Shown here: positions 10,879 through 20,450 of the stretch, piece by piece
Numbering within the stretch: position 1 is the first letter of the stretch
Layout: each line of letters starts with the position of its first letter
Origin: Sycon ciliatum
Lineage: Eukaryota > Porifera > Calcarea > Leucosolenida > Sycettidae
Direction: 5' to 3'
Assembly: GCF_964019385.1 (NCBI RefSeq)
Contig: NC_088645.1
Location: forward strand, 13,197,769 to 13,261,768
Length of the DNA stretch: 64,000 bases
The notes under the pieces: generated by a model
Told to the model about the DNA's origin: nothing
Seen by the model: the letters and a program-made list of their open reading frames with translations, nothing else
Databases searched by the model: none
Made by a program: the position numbers and the translations under genes

Positions 10879-11022
10879 GGGTAAGGTCCCTTTTCGCTTG
10901 TGAGAGGCGATGATAGCGATGCTATAGCAGAGGCCATAGCAACTTCTGCTGGGATTACACACACACACATAATTATACACACACTCGTACGCACACACAA
11001 ACACACACACACACACACCATA

Positions 11023-11219
11023 CAGGCGCGTGCTCGGCGATGGGCACGGGGGGCACGTGCACCCCCAAAAATTTTCAATCTGGGTAATTGCAATTGTAAT
11101 GTATGCAAATATGCTCTAAAATTCAAGAAAGGTTGCAAATTGCAGAAAATTGCCGGGGAGCTCCCCTCGGCTCCCGTGCACCCCCCCCCCCCCTAGTTGG
11201 GGGGCCGAGCACGCCCCTG
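11023..11219. mobile_element. hAT-like MITE, 197 bp, 5 bp target duplication
   Basis: The left end CAGGCGCGTGCTCGGC matches the reverse complement of the right end (CAGGGGCGTGCTCGGC) at 15 of 16 positions. CCATA precedes it (11018-11022) and follows it (11220-11224). A CAGGG-type end with a short direct duplication suggests hAT ancestry; a 5 bp duplication is shorter than the usual 8. The interior contains a C14 run and no ORF. Confidence 0.78.
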
Positions 11220-11639
11220 CCATACATGTACATGTATACGCCCGTTGCAAGAGAAGCACGCAAATCTGCATATACCCTGGATATGGATGTGCACTCACAG
11301 ATTTTCTCTTATTCATGTACTGAAGTAGCAACGATAGCGGACAAGTGTTCTACTGGGGATACTACCATTTCCTGCAATTTCTGAGCAGCCTTTTCTTCTA
11401 AAACCGTTTGTCTGAGTGTGGGAACTATAGGTCATCTTTCCATCCGCTCGTGTACATGTAACTTCTAGCACATCGGTGCAGTTTGTTTCTGCGTACATGT
11501 ATATCACCCGCATACTCTCTCTCTTTCTCTCCCTCTCGTTGTTGCCTACAGCAGGCTACTGCAGCTGTGTCCTTTTTCACTTTCTGCTCCACATGACAGT
11601 ACAATATACATGTGTTATAGCCCGAGAGTGAGGGCTTGT

Positions 11640-12579
11640 AAATAATTACTGCCGATGGATGTCACTTCTCTGCGTTTGACGTCACAGTATAAGAATGAGC
11701 AGAGAAGTAGTGCTCTCTGTCCACCCGGGAACAGGTATGAGGGAGTACGGTGTGGGATAAAAGGATGTGACGAGTGCAGGGTCGGGCCTCTTTTGTCTTT
11801 GTGCGGAGAGTTGAGTGAGAGTGTGGAAAGTTGTTTTGGTTAAGAGAAGAATGTCGAGGTCGAGAAGTGTGTCAACGAGTGGTAGTGGTAGTGAGAGTGA
11901 AGGGTATGGCGAGGAGAGTAGGAGGATGAGAGAGCTGGTTGTGAGATTGGAGACGTGGGAGAGGAAGTTGGAGAAGACGGAGAGTCGTAAGAGAAAAGAG
12001 AGAGAGTAGGAGTAGCAGTGAGAGTGAGAGTGAGTCAGAGAGGAGCAGGAGCAGGAGAAGTGGCAAGAGTAGAAGTAGCAAGAGGAGAAACAGCAAGAAG
12101 AGCAAGAGGAGCAAGGAGAGTAAGCAGATGAAGAGTGAGAGACAGGACGAGAGGGTGGCGTCGGCGAAAAAGAGATTTTGGAAGGCCAAGGCCCACGAGG
12201 AGCAATTCAACGTGCTGAGCAAGGCGTTGGAGCCTCTAGCCAAGGCAAGGCAGAAGGCAGAGCGACAAGGAGAAGGAGATATTGCAAGGGGAATAGAAGA
12301 AGCGTCAGCATATGGCTCTGGCTTGACCCACAACCGGCTAAATCGCTTGCAGATGGCCCAAAACCACGCAGCAAGGATGGAGGCCAAGGAGGGGAAGAGG
12401 AGCAACAGTAAGCCCTTTCCAGGAGGCCGCCCGGCCGGGGTCGGGCTCGGAGCGGCTGCTCGCATGCAGACCATGCCGGTTGCGCCGAAACCACCCGGAT
12501 TCGGTACCATCTTCAACGAGCTGGCCTGTTGGCGGTGAGGAGGGAAGGGGCATGTGCAGAGGGACAGGGGCAGACCAAC

Positions 12580-12580
<1 letters not shown>
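11640..12580 (+). mobile_element. 5' fragment of a Ngaro/DIRS-like retroelement (copy 1)
   Basis: The leader (11655-11850) and gag-like ORF are collinear with the minus-strand element at 51.5-54.4 kb; for example CAGGGTCGGGCCTCTTTTGT and TCCACCCGGGAACAGG recur there. The copy ends at a GA-rich simple repeat at about 12580, so the polymerase region is missing. Confidence 0.7.
11851..12576 (+). pseudogene. gag-like protein with RS-rich N-terminus (copy 1, broken)
   Basis: Structural protein of the retroelement by position. The ATG at 11851 gives MSRSRSVSTSGSGSESEG, a Ser/Arg/Glu-rich leader and a charged coiled segment. A frameshift near 12000 is followed by ERQDERVASAKKRFWKAKAHE, and the copy then lacks part of the segment present in copy 2. 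The C-terminal zinc knuckle that copy 2 has as CWRCGGKGHVQRDC is interrupted here because the second Cys codon is TGA (12536). The assignment as gag rests on that knuckle and on the adjacent polymerase of copy 2. Confidence 0.65.
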
Positions 12581-13066
<486 letters not shown>

Positions 13067-13264
13067 CAGCTGACTGAAGAGTAACCATGCTAAATCAATG
13101 ATTAATATACATTCAATAATGTGTTACGAGAACAAAACAAAGTGCTAAAATAGAATGAGGGAAGGTGAGACAATAGAAGTGAAGTGAGAGCTAAGTGCAA
13201 CAGGGGTGAGGAACTAATTACAACGCTAGAACTGTGTATTGAGACAAACAATCATGCTGTGCAC

Positions 13265-13495
13265 CTACGAAAACAATCTTAACGCAACTACATGTTTCTT
13301 CTGCTTACAAAGATCAGGCTTATGCAAACGAATACAAACAGCCTCAAGTACTTTCAACTGACTAGCGTACCGTGCACGACAAAGAACAGAAAAACTAAAA
13401 TCATCATACACCTGCAGACACTTAGGGTGAGACAACAGATGAAGAAAAACGGCAGACTTCTTACGATCACAATCACCATCCGATCCGTTGAACAT
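13265..13495 (-). pseudogene. C-terminal tail of a Penelope-type GIY-YIG endonuclease
   Basis: The frame contains KSAVFLHLLSHPKC, FSVLCRARYASQLKVLEAV and IRLHKPDLCKQKKHVVALRLF. The pattern LEAxxIR...PxLxxQK...LxLF is the end of the GIY-YIG module in Penelope-like elements, and the protein at 31945-32598 has the same tail. The upstream frame on the minus strand is displaced and ends in an acidic, Pro-rich stretch; no reverse transcriptase is present. Confidence 0.6.
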
Positions 13496-13902
13496 CTAGG
13501 TCTTTGAATGTTGATCGTGTTGTTTTCTCTGTTGAATTCCGTTCCCTTCAGCTTTCTTTCTCCTTGTTCATGTTCAGTGCTTGCCTCTTCCATATTCACC
13601 TGTGCCACCGACCCCACGGACCAAGTCCCAGCACCGCTGATGACAGGTGCAGGTGGCGGTTCCGGGGGAGGCAACGGCAACGACGGCGATGGGGGCATCA
13701 CCTCATCGCAGCGTCCACTTTGGTCTTGAGCCAGATGTTCTTGTGGCGTACTCTCCTGTGCTGTTGTCGTGCATTGTGTTGTGGTGACGATGTGCACATT
13801 ATCCATCTCCACGGTTCTCCACGGTTCTCGATACGGGTAACGGAGGCACTATTGCCGACGACGGCAATTGTGCTAACGATGGCTGTGACCGAAGGTTCTT
13901 AG

Positions 13903-13985
13903 GTGGCCGTCGTAATAATGCGAGTTATGTCACCTCTATACAGAGGGGGGGGGGAGAGAGAAGGTGCAACTGTGCACATCTCGCA
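13903..13985 (+). repeat. Inverted copy of the LINE 5' end
   Basis: GCGAGTTATGTCACCTC, a G run and AGAGAGAAGGTGCAACT recur, in the opposite orientation, at the 5' end of the LINE ORF1 near 18945-19010. It is a short head fragment just outside the LINE's candidate target duplication. Confidence 0.55.
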
Positions 13986-14053
13986 TCATTTTTATTTTTT
14001 GGCGCTACACTCTGCGTAACGCCATTCACAGAGCACAATGCGCGCTACCTTCT

Positions 14054-14055
<2 letters not shown>

Positions 14056-14085
<30 letters not shown>
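14056..14085 (-). repeat. Poly-A tail of the LINE (poly-T on + strand)
   Basis: A homopolymer run of about 30 T on the + strand lies downstream of ORF2 in the LINE's direction. Confidence 0.8.
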
Positions 14086-14089
<4 letters not shown>

Positions 14090-14404
14090 TGATCACAGCT
14101 CACAGGCAAAGACAAAAAATTGCATAGTGGGAGCATAGTGATGGTGAGGCTTTTTGCCCTCAGCCGACCTGAGGTCTCGACGTCATGGGGACATAAAACG
14201 CACCAAAAAAAGAAGAAAAATGAAAGGAGTGACAGGTACATGATACGAAATGTTAGGAGGAGAGACAGTACATTAGAAGGAGGGGAATGATAAGACAGAC
14301 AGTGCTAGGAGGAGAAGGAGAGAAAAGAAGAACAGACGTTATTGGGAATAGTATGTGGAGCGGAATTTGGAAGTCATGGGGTGAGGCAGATATGATGCTG
14401 ATGA

Positions 14405-17281
14405 TCAGAGATGGTCATGTGCCCACGACCAGTCGTTGGTCTTCAAATAGCGGTTGGCTGCAACTTTGAAGTGTTGCAAGTTCTTGGTGCAGAAAGGACC
14501 AGAGAAGACTCCGGCGGGCAGCTGGTTCCAGATGGGGACAACTGCGTGAGGGTAGGCTCGACACAGGTTGTTTCGGGAACGGACTGGAAGTTCATTGGCC
14601 AGTTGGTGTGCGTGAGCATTACATCTCTGGAATGTACTACGGGTGGAGTGGACTGTTCGGTGTTGGGGCTGCTGGGGTGGCAGCATCCTCTGTAGAAGGG
14701 GATGCGCATCCGGACAATGCATCTTGTACAGGAGGCAAAGTGCTGCAACCATCCGACGAAGACTCGGCAGCCAACACATTGGGGCGATGGCACGGATGGC
14801 CCGGGCTTGCACGCGGTCGAGTCTTGCAAGATGGGATGGGGCCGCTCCCATCCAGACAATAGGGCACTACTCCATCACTGGGCGCACAAAAGCATTGTAG
14901 GCTTGAATGCGACCGGGCACGTCTAGGAGGTGGAAAGCCTTACGCAAAGCACCAAGTCGCTGTGTTGCCCGGAGGGCTACGGTACGAAGGTGGCGCCGGA
15001 AGGTAAGCTGACCATCGAAACTGATGCCCAAGATTTTGAGCTCCTCCTGTTCCATCACATTTGATCCGTTGAAGTCAATCGGTGGCATGTCCCATTGAGT
15101 GCGGTGGAAACTGACGGTCAGTGCCTGGGATTTGGCTGGTTCAAATTTTATTTTCCATTCTTGACCCCAGCGGGAGATGTTGTTGACTGCTAGCTGGAGG
15201 GCTTGGGTGGTATCTTCTTGGGTGGTGGGGGTGATGTTGGCATACAGCGTAGTGTCGTCTGCGAACGAGGCTAGGTCAGCACCGGCTGGTACGTGGTCCT
15301 CGCAGTCGTTCACGTACATGAGGAAGAGAGTCGGACCCAGAATACTGCCCTGGGGGACTCCAGCCTGAATTGGGAGCCTTGAGGATGTCTGGCCACAAAT
15401 GACCACTTGAAGGTAGCGTTCACTGAGGTAGCTGCTGAGCCACTGGTGCAGTTGCCCACGCAGGCCGTATACGTCGGACTTGTGTAGCACACCGGGGTGT
15501 GATACGCGATCAAATGCACCGGCGATGTCAATGGCGAGTATGCGTGCTGCGCCTTTCTCCCCGGCTGTATGCAGCCACTGGTGGTGGAGGCTGGTAAGGA
15601 GGTCAGCTGCACTATGACCATGGCGAAATCCAAACTGTCTGGTGGAGAAGACGTTGTTCGACTCGAGGAAATTTGTGATTGTTCTGTTGATGATTGTCTC
15701 CATCACCTTGGACAGAATACACAAGAGCGAAACTGGACGGTAATTGGAGGGTAGAGACTTTGATTTCCGTTTGAATATAGGGACTATGTTGGCAATCTTC
15801 CATGTCTTGGGTTGTATCCCAGTTTGGAAGCATTGGGTAAACAGTATGGAAAGCGGTTGCGCCAGTTCAGCAGAGCAGGCTTTCAACACTCGTGCCGGTA
15901 TCCTATCCGGCCCGGTTGCCTTTGATGGGTTGAGCTGGCGAAGGGTGCGTTCAACAGCAGCGACGCGGAAACGGACGTCCGAAAGGGCCTGGTCAGTTCG
16001 AGGTCTGACATATGGGAATGGGGCGGACAGGTCATCTTGTGCGAGACTGCATTTGCTTGCAAAATAGCGGGCCATGCATTCTGCTTTGTCTGCGCTGGCT
16101 GTGTACTCTCGTCCATCGGGATCACGTAATGTCGGAACAGATTGACTACGCCCATTGCCAGAGGCACGCTTGACGGTGCGCCACCAGTCACTGGGTGGCA
16201 GCTGCTTTGAGGTCATTTTCTGTCTCAGTTTCGCCATGAAAGCACTCTTGGCAGTTTTGAGACAGGCAATCGTTGAGAGCCGTGCATCTTGGTAGGCTGA
16301 CTGCCGATCGTGGTCAGACTGGTCGTCTCTCAGGCACCTCCATGCACGTCGTTTCCTCACTGTGGCAGCAGTGCACTCAGGGGTCCACCATGGAGGATCT
16401 GATTCTCGGGTTTTCAGAATTTTAGAGGGGATGAATCTCTTCATACCCTCCAGGATCCTCTCTGAGATGCCAGTGCATGACAGGTCTGGATCAGTCCGAG
16501 CAATAGCTGCCCAATTGGTGGTTCTGAAGAAGTGACGGAGCCTGGCCCAATCAGCATGCTGATACCTCCATACTGTTCTTGATATGGGAGGCTCGCGTGA
16601 TGCACGGATCTGGAAGTCAGCAAGTATACAGGCATGGTCAGATTTGCCAAGAGGTGGCAAGACAGTAGCCAATGATTCTACGGGTAGGTCGGACATAATC
16701 AGGTCCAGTGTGTTGCGGCCACGCGTTGGTTGGTCGACTAGCTGCTCAAGACCGTGCATGTAGCACATGTCCTCTGCATGCTCGCCGGCTCTAGTTGTTC
16801 TGCTACTGTGGAGCCACTCTTGGTTATGTACATTGAAGTCTCCAGCAACTATCACAGCAGAGTTGCGGCAGGCTGTGGAGGTGAGGCCCCTGCAGATCAC
16901 GTCGAAGATGCTGGTGTCTGTGTCTGAGCACGTTCCAGGACGGTATGCAGCACATATAGCCACAGGCCGGCCATTTGACAGTTTGACGTTTAGCCATACT
17001 AGCTCCTGGCCGAAGACATCAATGGTATCCAGTTCGTTCATGGCTAGCGTGGCCTTCACCCAAACTGCCACCCCGCCACCATGGCGGTTTCGGTCGCGTC
17101 TCAGAGGCTGGTAGTAGCCAGGGAGTGTCAACTCTGCTTGAGTCACAGCCTCTGACAGCTTAGACTCTGTTACTATGGCAACATCTGGGGATTCAGCATG
17201 GAGCACATGGCGGAATTCATCTAACTTACTCATTAGCCCAAAGGCATTTGTTACGAACAGTTTCAGGGTTTTGTTGGTCAT
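14405..17281 (-). pseudogene. LINE ORF2: AP endonuclease plus reverse transcriptase, one nonsense codon
   Basis: Nicks target DNA and reverse-transcribes the element RNA. The ATG at 17281 opens MTNKTLKLFVTNAFGLMSKL. The endonuclease domain covers about residues 1-230 (VAIVTESKLS, VAGDFNVHN, LGKSDHACI). The reverse transcriptase follows from about residue 450, with NYRPVSLLCILSKVMETII, AIDIAGAFDRVSH, QAGVPQGSILGPTLF and the active-site FADDTTLY. At codon 805 (14867-14869) a TAG replaces the Tyr or similar residue expected in VMEYCP; beyond it the same frame stays open as CPIVWMGAAPSHLARLDRV to 14405. Otherwise intact, so the copy is young. Type: APE-bearing, Jockey/CR1-like by motif, not resolved further. 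Confidence 0.88.
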
Positions 17282-17927
17282 TACCGGCTTAGGGGTGCAA
17301 ACGCATTGCCAACTGAGACAGGGTACTTGGCTGCTTGGTCTGCAGGTGGTGAATCTCGCTGGTGGGAGCGAGCTTTCATCCCTGGAGTTCGACTCGAGGT
17401 ACCTGCATTGGCAGAGCTTCCATCCTCACTGTCCCTTTCATCTGCACTGCTTGCGTTGCCAGTGGTGTTTGCCTGTGGTGCGGAAGATTCTGCGGTGCTG
17501 CTGCTGTTGCTGCTGCTGTTGTCGCTGCTGCTGCTGTTGCTGCTGTTGTCGCTGCTACTGCTGCTGCTGTTGCTGCTTCTGCTGTTGTCGCTGCTGCTGT
17601 TGTCATTGCTGCTGCTGCTGCTGTTTTCGCTGTTGCTGCTGCGGTTTCCGCCAGAGTTTTTGGAGAAGCGCCACGGTCGGCAGTACAAAGGCCTAGGCCA
17701 GAAGTTGGGGGCGGTCACAATAGGCATGGAGGTGGCATCTACAGTGACTCTGGCTGATACTCGTCCACTCTCTCCTACATGTACACTGCAGGTATGCACG
17801 GGAATGGAAGAGCCTGACATTGCCTGTTCGCTTCTGTCCATGATGAACTGTTTCAGGCGGTCCTCTGTGCAATCTGGGGAGATGTTGCCCACATAGGCAA
17901 CAGAGCGCTGGGTGCCATAGAGCTATC
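17281..17927 (-). pseudogene. LINE ORF1, C-terminal half
   Basis: The frame enters as SVAYVGNISPDCTEDRLKQF, the first strand and RNP-like start of an RNA-binding fold, continues VDATSMPIVTAPNFWPRPLY and CRPWRFSKNS, then has a Ser/Asn-rich low-complexity run (CTG/GTT repeats on +, 17490-17640) and ends at 17281. Its stop codon overlaps the ORF2 start as TAATG. It probably binds element RNA. The N-terminal half lies at 18390-18994, separated by an inserted LINE fragment. Confidence 0.7.
17490..17640. repeat. CTG/TTG trinucleotide repeat within LINE ORF1
   Basis: Interrupted GCTGCTGTTGTC units encode the Ser/Asn-rich tract of ORF1 on the minus strand. The Leu and Cys runs read on the + strand are shadows. 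Confidence 0.85.
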
Positions 17928-18388
17928 AATGATACACCTACTGCAGGAATCCAATACCAAATGTACAATGAGCCATTAACGGTGGTTTCTGAACTGCAAC
18001 ATCTTGGCATCACCTTGACCGACAACCTGGATTTAATAGTGAGCGACGACCAAATAAAATCATTCTTCCCAAATTTAAATCATTGTCTAAGTCTCTCTTC
18101 ATGTTCCGAACTGCTATTCTATGGAACTGTTTACCCCCCAGTCTAACATCGGAAGCCTCGCTCTATAAGTTCAAAGCTGCCCTCAGGAAATTTACAGCTG
18201 ACTATGCTTATGCAATCAACGGAATTCCGCCACCTTGCAGTTGATTTTCCCCATTTCTCTCCTCATCAATCCCTACTTCTCTTTGTACATACATCTACAT
18301 CTACTGTTCTTTCAATCAAATGAACCCCTCGATAGGCACATTGCCTTTGGGTCATTTCATAATAATAATAATAAATAATAATAATAAA
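17928..18388 (+). mobile_element. 3' fragment of a second LINE inserted in ORF1
   Basis: On the + strand the end of a reverse transcriptase ORF reads SLFMFRTAILWNCLPPSLTS, EASLYKFKAALRKF and a stop at about 18242, followed by a short 3' UTR and an (AAT)n tail at 18358-18387. The W-NxLP and YKFKAALRKF pattern is the usual last segment of CR1/L2-type LINEs. No clear target duplication was found. Confidence 0.75.
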
Positions 18389-18389
18389 G

Positions 18390-19008
18390 TTAGGTGTCTT
18401 GGGTGGTCCTGCAGAGACCAACTTCCAAGAGTCGTCCGTGATGGTGCTGAACACAGGCTTGGAGTTCTTGACTGGCAGGAGTTCAGTACCCTCTGCGTTA
18501 GAGTACATGACATTGTACTCCGTTTCCGTGTCCACTGAGGGCACCGTCTTGCCTGCGTGCCAGGGTGTGGCAGCGCTACGGGTACGGGGTTCAGTGTGCG
18601 TTCCCACGTGTTCTGCCTGCTGCTTGTACTTTTTTTCACTATTTGCGCGCGGCTTAGACTTTCCAGTTAGCGTACGGGTACTATTCGTACTACTAGCTGC
18701 ACTCTCCTTGACCTCCTCGCCTTTTTGTTGCTGTTGGTCGACATGGGCAATGGCGGACTGCCTCAAGGAGCTCAGTTCGCCTCGTAACTCTGAAACGTGT
18801 GCACATAGCTCATCCACACGCCGTTTCACGCGCTCCTCTCTATCTCTAGACTCACTGACATACGACGACAATTGCTGGATCAAGCTGATGACATTGGCTT
18901 CGATGCCTGGGAGACTGCACAGAAGTCTGTTGCTTCTCCTCCGTGATGTGCTAGTTGCGCCTTTTCTCTCTCTGTCCCCCCCCCTTCTGCACACTAGGTG
19001 ACATAATT
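18390..19008 (-). pseudogene. LINE ORF1, N-terminal half
   Basis: An ATG near 19003 (MSPSVQKGG) leads through a run of G that shifts the frame, after which the frame runs on as a basic leader, a predicted coiled coil (IQQLSSYVSESRDREERVKRR, heptad-like) and a Ser/Lys-rich linker, ending ITDDSWKLVSAGPPKTPN where the inserted fragment begins. A coiled coil followed by an RNA-binding domain is the normal LINE ORF1 plan. The homopolymer slip and the insertion both disable it. Confidence 0.6.
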
Positions 19009-19081
19009 CGCATCTTTTTTGGCGCTACACTCTGCGTATATACTGCTCTTGTGTGGCTTCCACGGTATTCATTGCTATTAC

Positions 19082-19118
19082 CTGACGATGGCCAAGTGCC
19101 GAAACGTTGTAAAAATAA
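19082..19118 (+). ncRNA. Hammerhead-like ribozyme motif of the Penelope element (degenerate)
   Basis: The core CTGACGA (19082-19088) is followed by a GGC/GCC stem II with loop CAAGT, then GAAA (19101-19104), a two-pair stem III and the A expected at the cleavage site (19111). Stem I is poorly paired. Hammerhead motifs are known in the terminal repeats of Penelope-like elements. Activity is unlikely with this stem I. Confidence 0.5.
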
Positions 19119-19279
19119 CGGAACTGGTTCGGAAGTGATGTGCAGCGCTATGGGAATGGGTGTGTCCACCCGAATTCTTTTCACAGATGAAGCTGCAGGA
19201 AGCCTCAGCCCTTCTTCAAACATTATTGAATGTATATTAATCATTGATTCAGCATGGTTACTCTTCAGTCACGGCTTTC

Positions 19280-20075
19280 CACTGATGATTGTGACAAGAA
19301 AATCGATTTTGGTAAACCTTCATGACTTTGTTGTAGTGTGGCGATGACAGCAGAATTTGTTCTCTTTATAGCTATTATAAAATTAATAATCTTGCTCGCG
19401 CGCTCCTCATCGGTCAAAATGATGCTGTAGCTGTGTTCACTGCATGCTGCTGTAGCTGTGTTCACTGCATGCTGCTGGCACTAGAAGTACTAGAAACACG
19501 TCAAGCGCAGGTACTAGGTGACTCGACTTTCGTTTGTCACCACTTGGCACTTGGCGGGCCAAGTAACTACGCATTGTTAAGAAGCTGTGACGTCAAACTT
19601 CAAAGGCCTATGGGGAACCCACTTATAGTTATACTTGTTATACAGCACGCGGCTACCACGCGTTCGTACATCTTATACAAAGCACCTTACGTAGAAACGA
19701 GAGTAGCTGTAACGTCACTCTCTTTATTCTCGTGAGATATGTACTTGTTTTGCAGTTTGTTTGGTTTATTTGAATTCGCACAGTAACCGTGTACTTCAGC
19801 TATTCTCTCCTCCCTCTTCTGAATTTGACTCCCCGCTGGCCTTCTCTCCTCCAATCCCCTTACATTGTATTGGGCCTCCGCAGCTTAACCCCCCCCCCCC
19901 CCGACCACCACCCCACGCACACACTACATTGTCACATAGCACAACTCAACCATTCGCTACCCTAGTGTTAGTGAGCACTCCTGCTCGTTTGGTCTCGCGA
20001 ATCCAAATAAAATCAATCACGTCAAACTTGAATGGCCTGTGGGGAACCCATTTATACTAGATATAGCTAGCTAGC
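19280..20075. other. Repeat-derived intergenic stretch with CRE-like modules
   Basis: No gene recognised. Modules with TGTGACGTCAAACTTCAA and GGCCTATGGGGAACCCACTT lie at 19584-19630 and, diverged, at 20017-20060; a related ACGTAGAAACGAGAGTAGCT word is at 19688. The same modules recur at 36165-36374. Confidence 0.6.
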
Positions 20076-20153
20076 GCGCATGCATGCGTGTACCGCTAAT
20101 CCACGGCTGCATAGCCAGCGCTCTGGGACCGCTAGACGTGCGATCAAATGTCC
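20076..20153. repeat. Right part of the GGACATGGAA MITE, next to the ENDOV promoter
   Basis: The sequence ATGCGTGTACCGCT..TCCACGGCTGCAT through TGTCC matches the right half of the complete MITE at 57478-57689 and the copy at 37210-37317. The final inverted terminus is damaged here. Confidence 0.65.
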
Positions 20154-20170
20154 ACGACAGTAGTAGTAGG

Positions 20171-20180
20171 GTATAAAAAG
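20171..20180 (+). promoter_or_regulatory. TATA box of ENDOV copy 1
   Basis: GTATAAAAAG lies 270 bp upstream of the ENDOV ATG and about 20 bp after the MITE remnant. The same element with flanks (CTAGTCATTTCACT) precedes copy 2 at 37343, and an inverted copy without a gene lies at 26528-26576. Confidence 0.6.
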
Positions 20181-20450
20181 CTAGTCATTTCACTGTCACT
20201 GTCATTTTGCAAGACATTCTAGACGAAGACGCTTCGAGTTTTGTGTCTCGTGGCTCTGGTGGCATGTCATTGAGGTTGCCTGCCTGGTTCAATTTTTGTT
20301 TCGTCCATCTGAATCAAACGTTATCAAAATCCTCAGGGGTAGTATTCAGACGTTTTCGGCTTCTGCGGTTCTTCTCTAGAACTGTGAGCGATCTTACTGG
20401 TGGGCTCAACTGAACCGTGCACAACTCCTCTCTCAGCTGAAGTTTCAAAC

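Larger units (their letters stand above)
3189..10900 (+). mobile_element. Outer TIR DNA transposon (~2.8 kb without two nested guests)
   Basis: The left end (3189-3210, CAAGCGAAAAGGGACCTTAT) and right end (10879-10900) are inverted copies over about 22 bp. They bracket one intronless transposase-like reading frame, 389 bp after the left repeat and 478 bp before the right one. TGAG occurs at 3179-3182 and immediately after the right end at 10901-10904. If the left terminus extends six bases further out, this would be a 4 bp target duplication, which would recall Sola-type elements, but that is tentative. Two younger elements sit inside (4972-6265 and 6413-9982). Subtracting them and their duplications leaves about 2.84 kb, a normal size for an autonomous DNA transposon. 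Confidence 0.65.
14021..19012 (-). mobile_element. Two-ORF LINE (APE endonuclease type), near full length
   Basis: The minus strand carries ORF1 then ORF2 and a 3' region ending in a run of about 30 A (T on the + strand, 14056-14085). About 24 bases ending GGCGCTACACTCTGCGTA occur at 13997-14020 and again at 19013-19036, a candidate target duplication. The 35 bases between the left duplication and the A run are unexplained, perhaps part of the 3' end. ORF1 is interrupted by another LINE's 3' fragment. Confidence 0.75.
13071..19270 (-). mobile_element. Penelope-derived foldback element split by a LINE
   Basis: 13071-13115 is the inverted complement of 19223-19270. Inside the left part is a GIY-YIG endonuclease tail (13265-13495), and the right part carries a hammerhead-like motif. 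Between about 14021 and 19012 lies a LINE. Without it the element is about 1.2 kb, close to the 1.27 kb relative at 31658-32925, which has the same gene content. The left arm is much shorter than the right, so it has decayed or been truncated. Confidence 0.6.

Noticed and set aside
14396-14415. Hammerhead core CTGATGA near 14399
   Set aside because: Lies in the LINE 3' part, without GAAA or stems at proper spacing.
17175-17757. Cys-, Leu- and Ala-rich + strand frames opposite LINE ORF1
   Set aside because: Shadows of the trinucleotide repeat encoding Ser/Asn on the minus strand.
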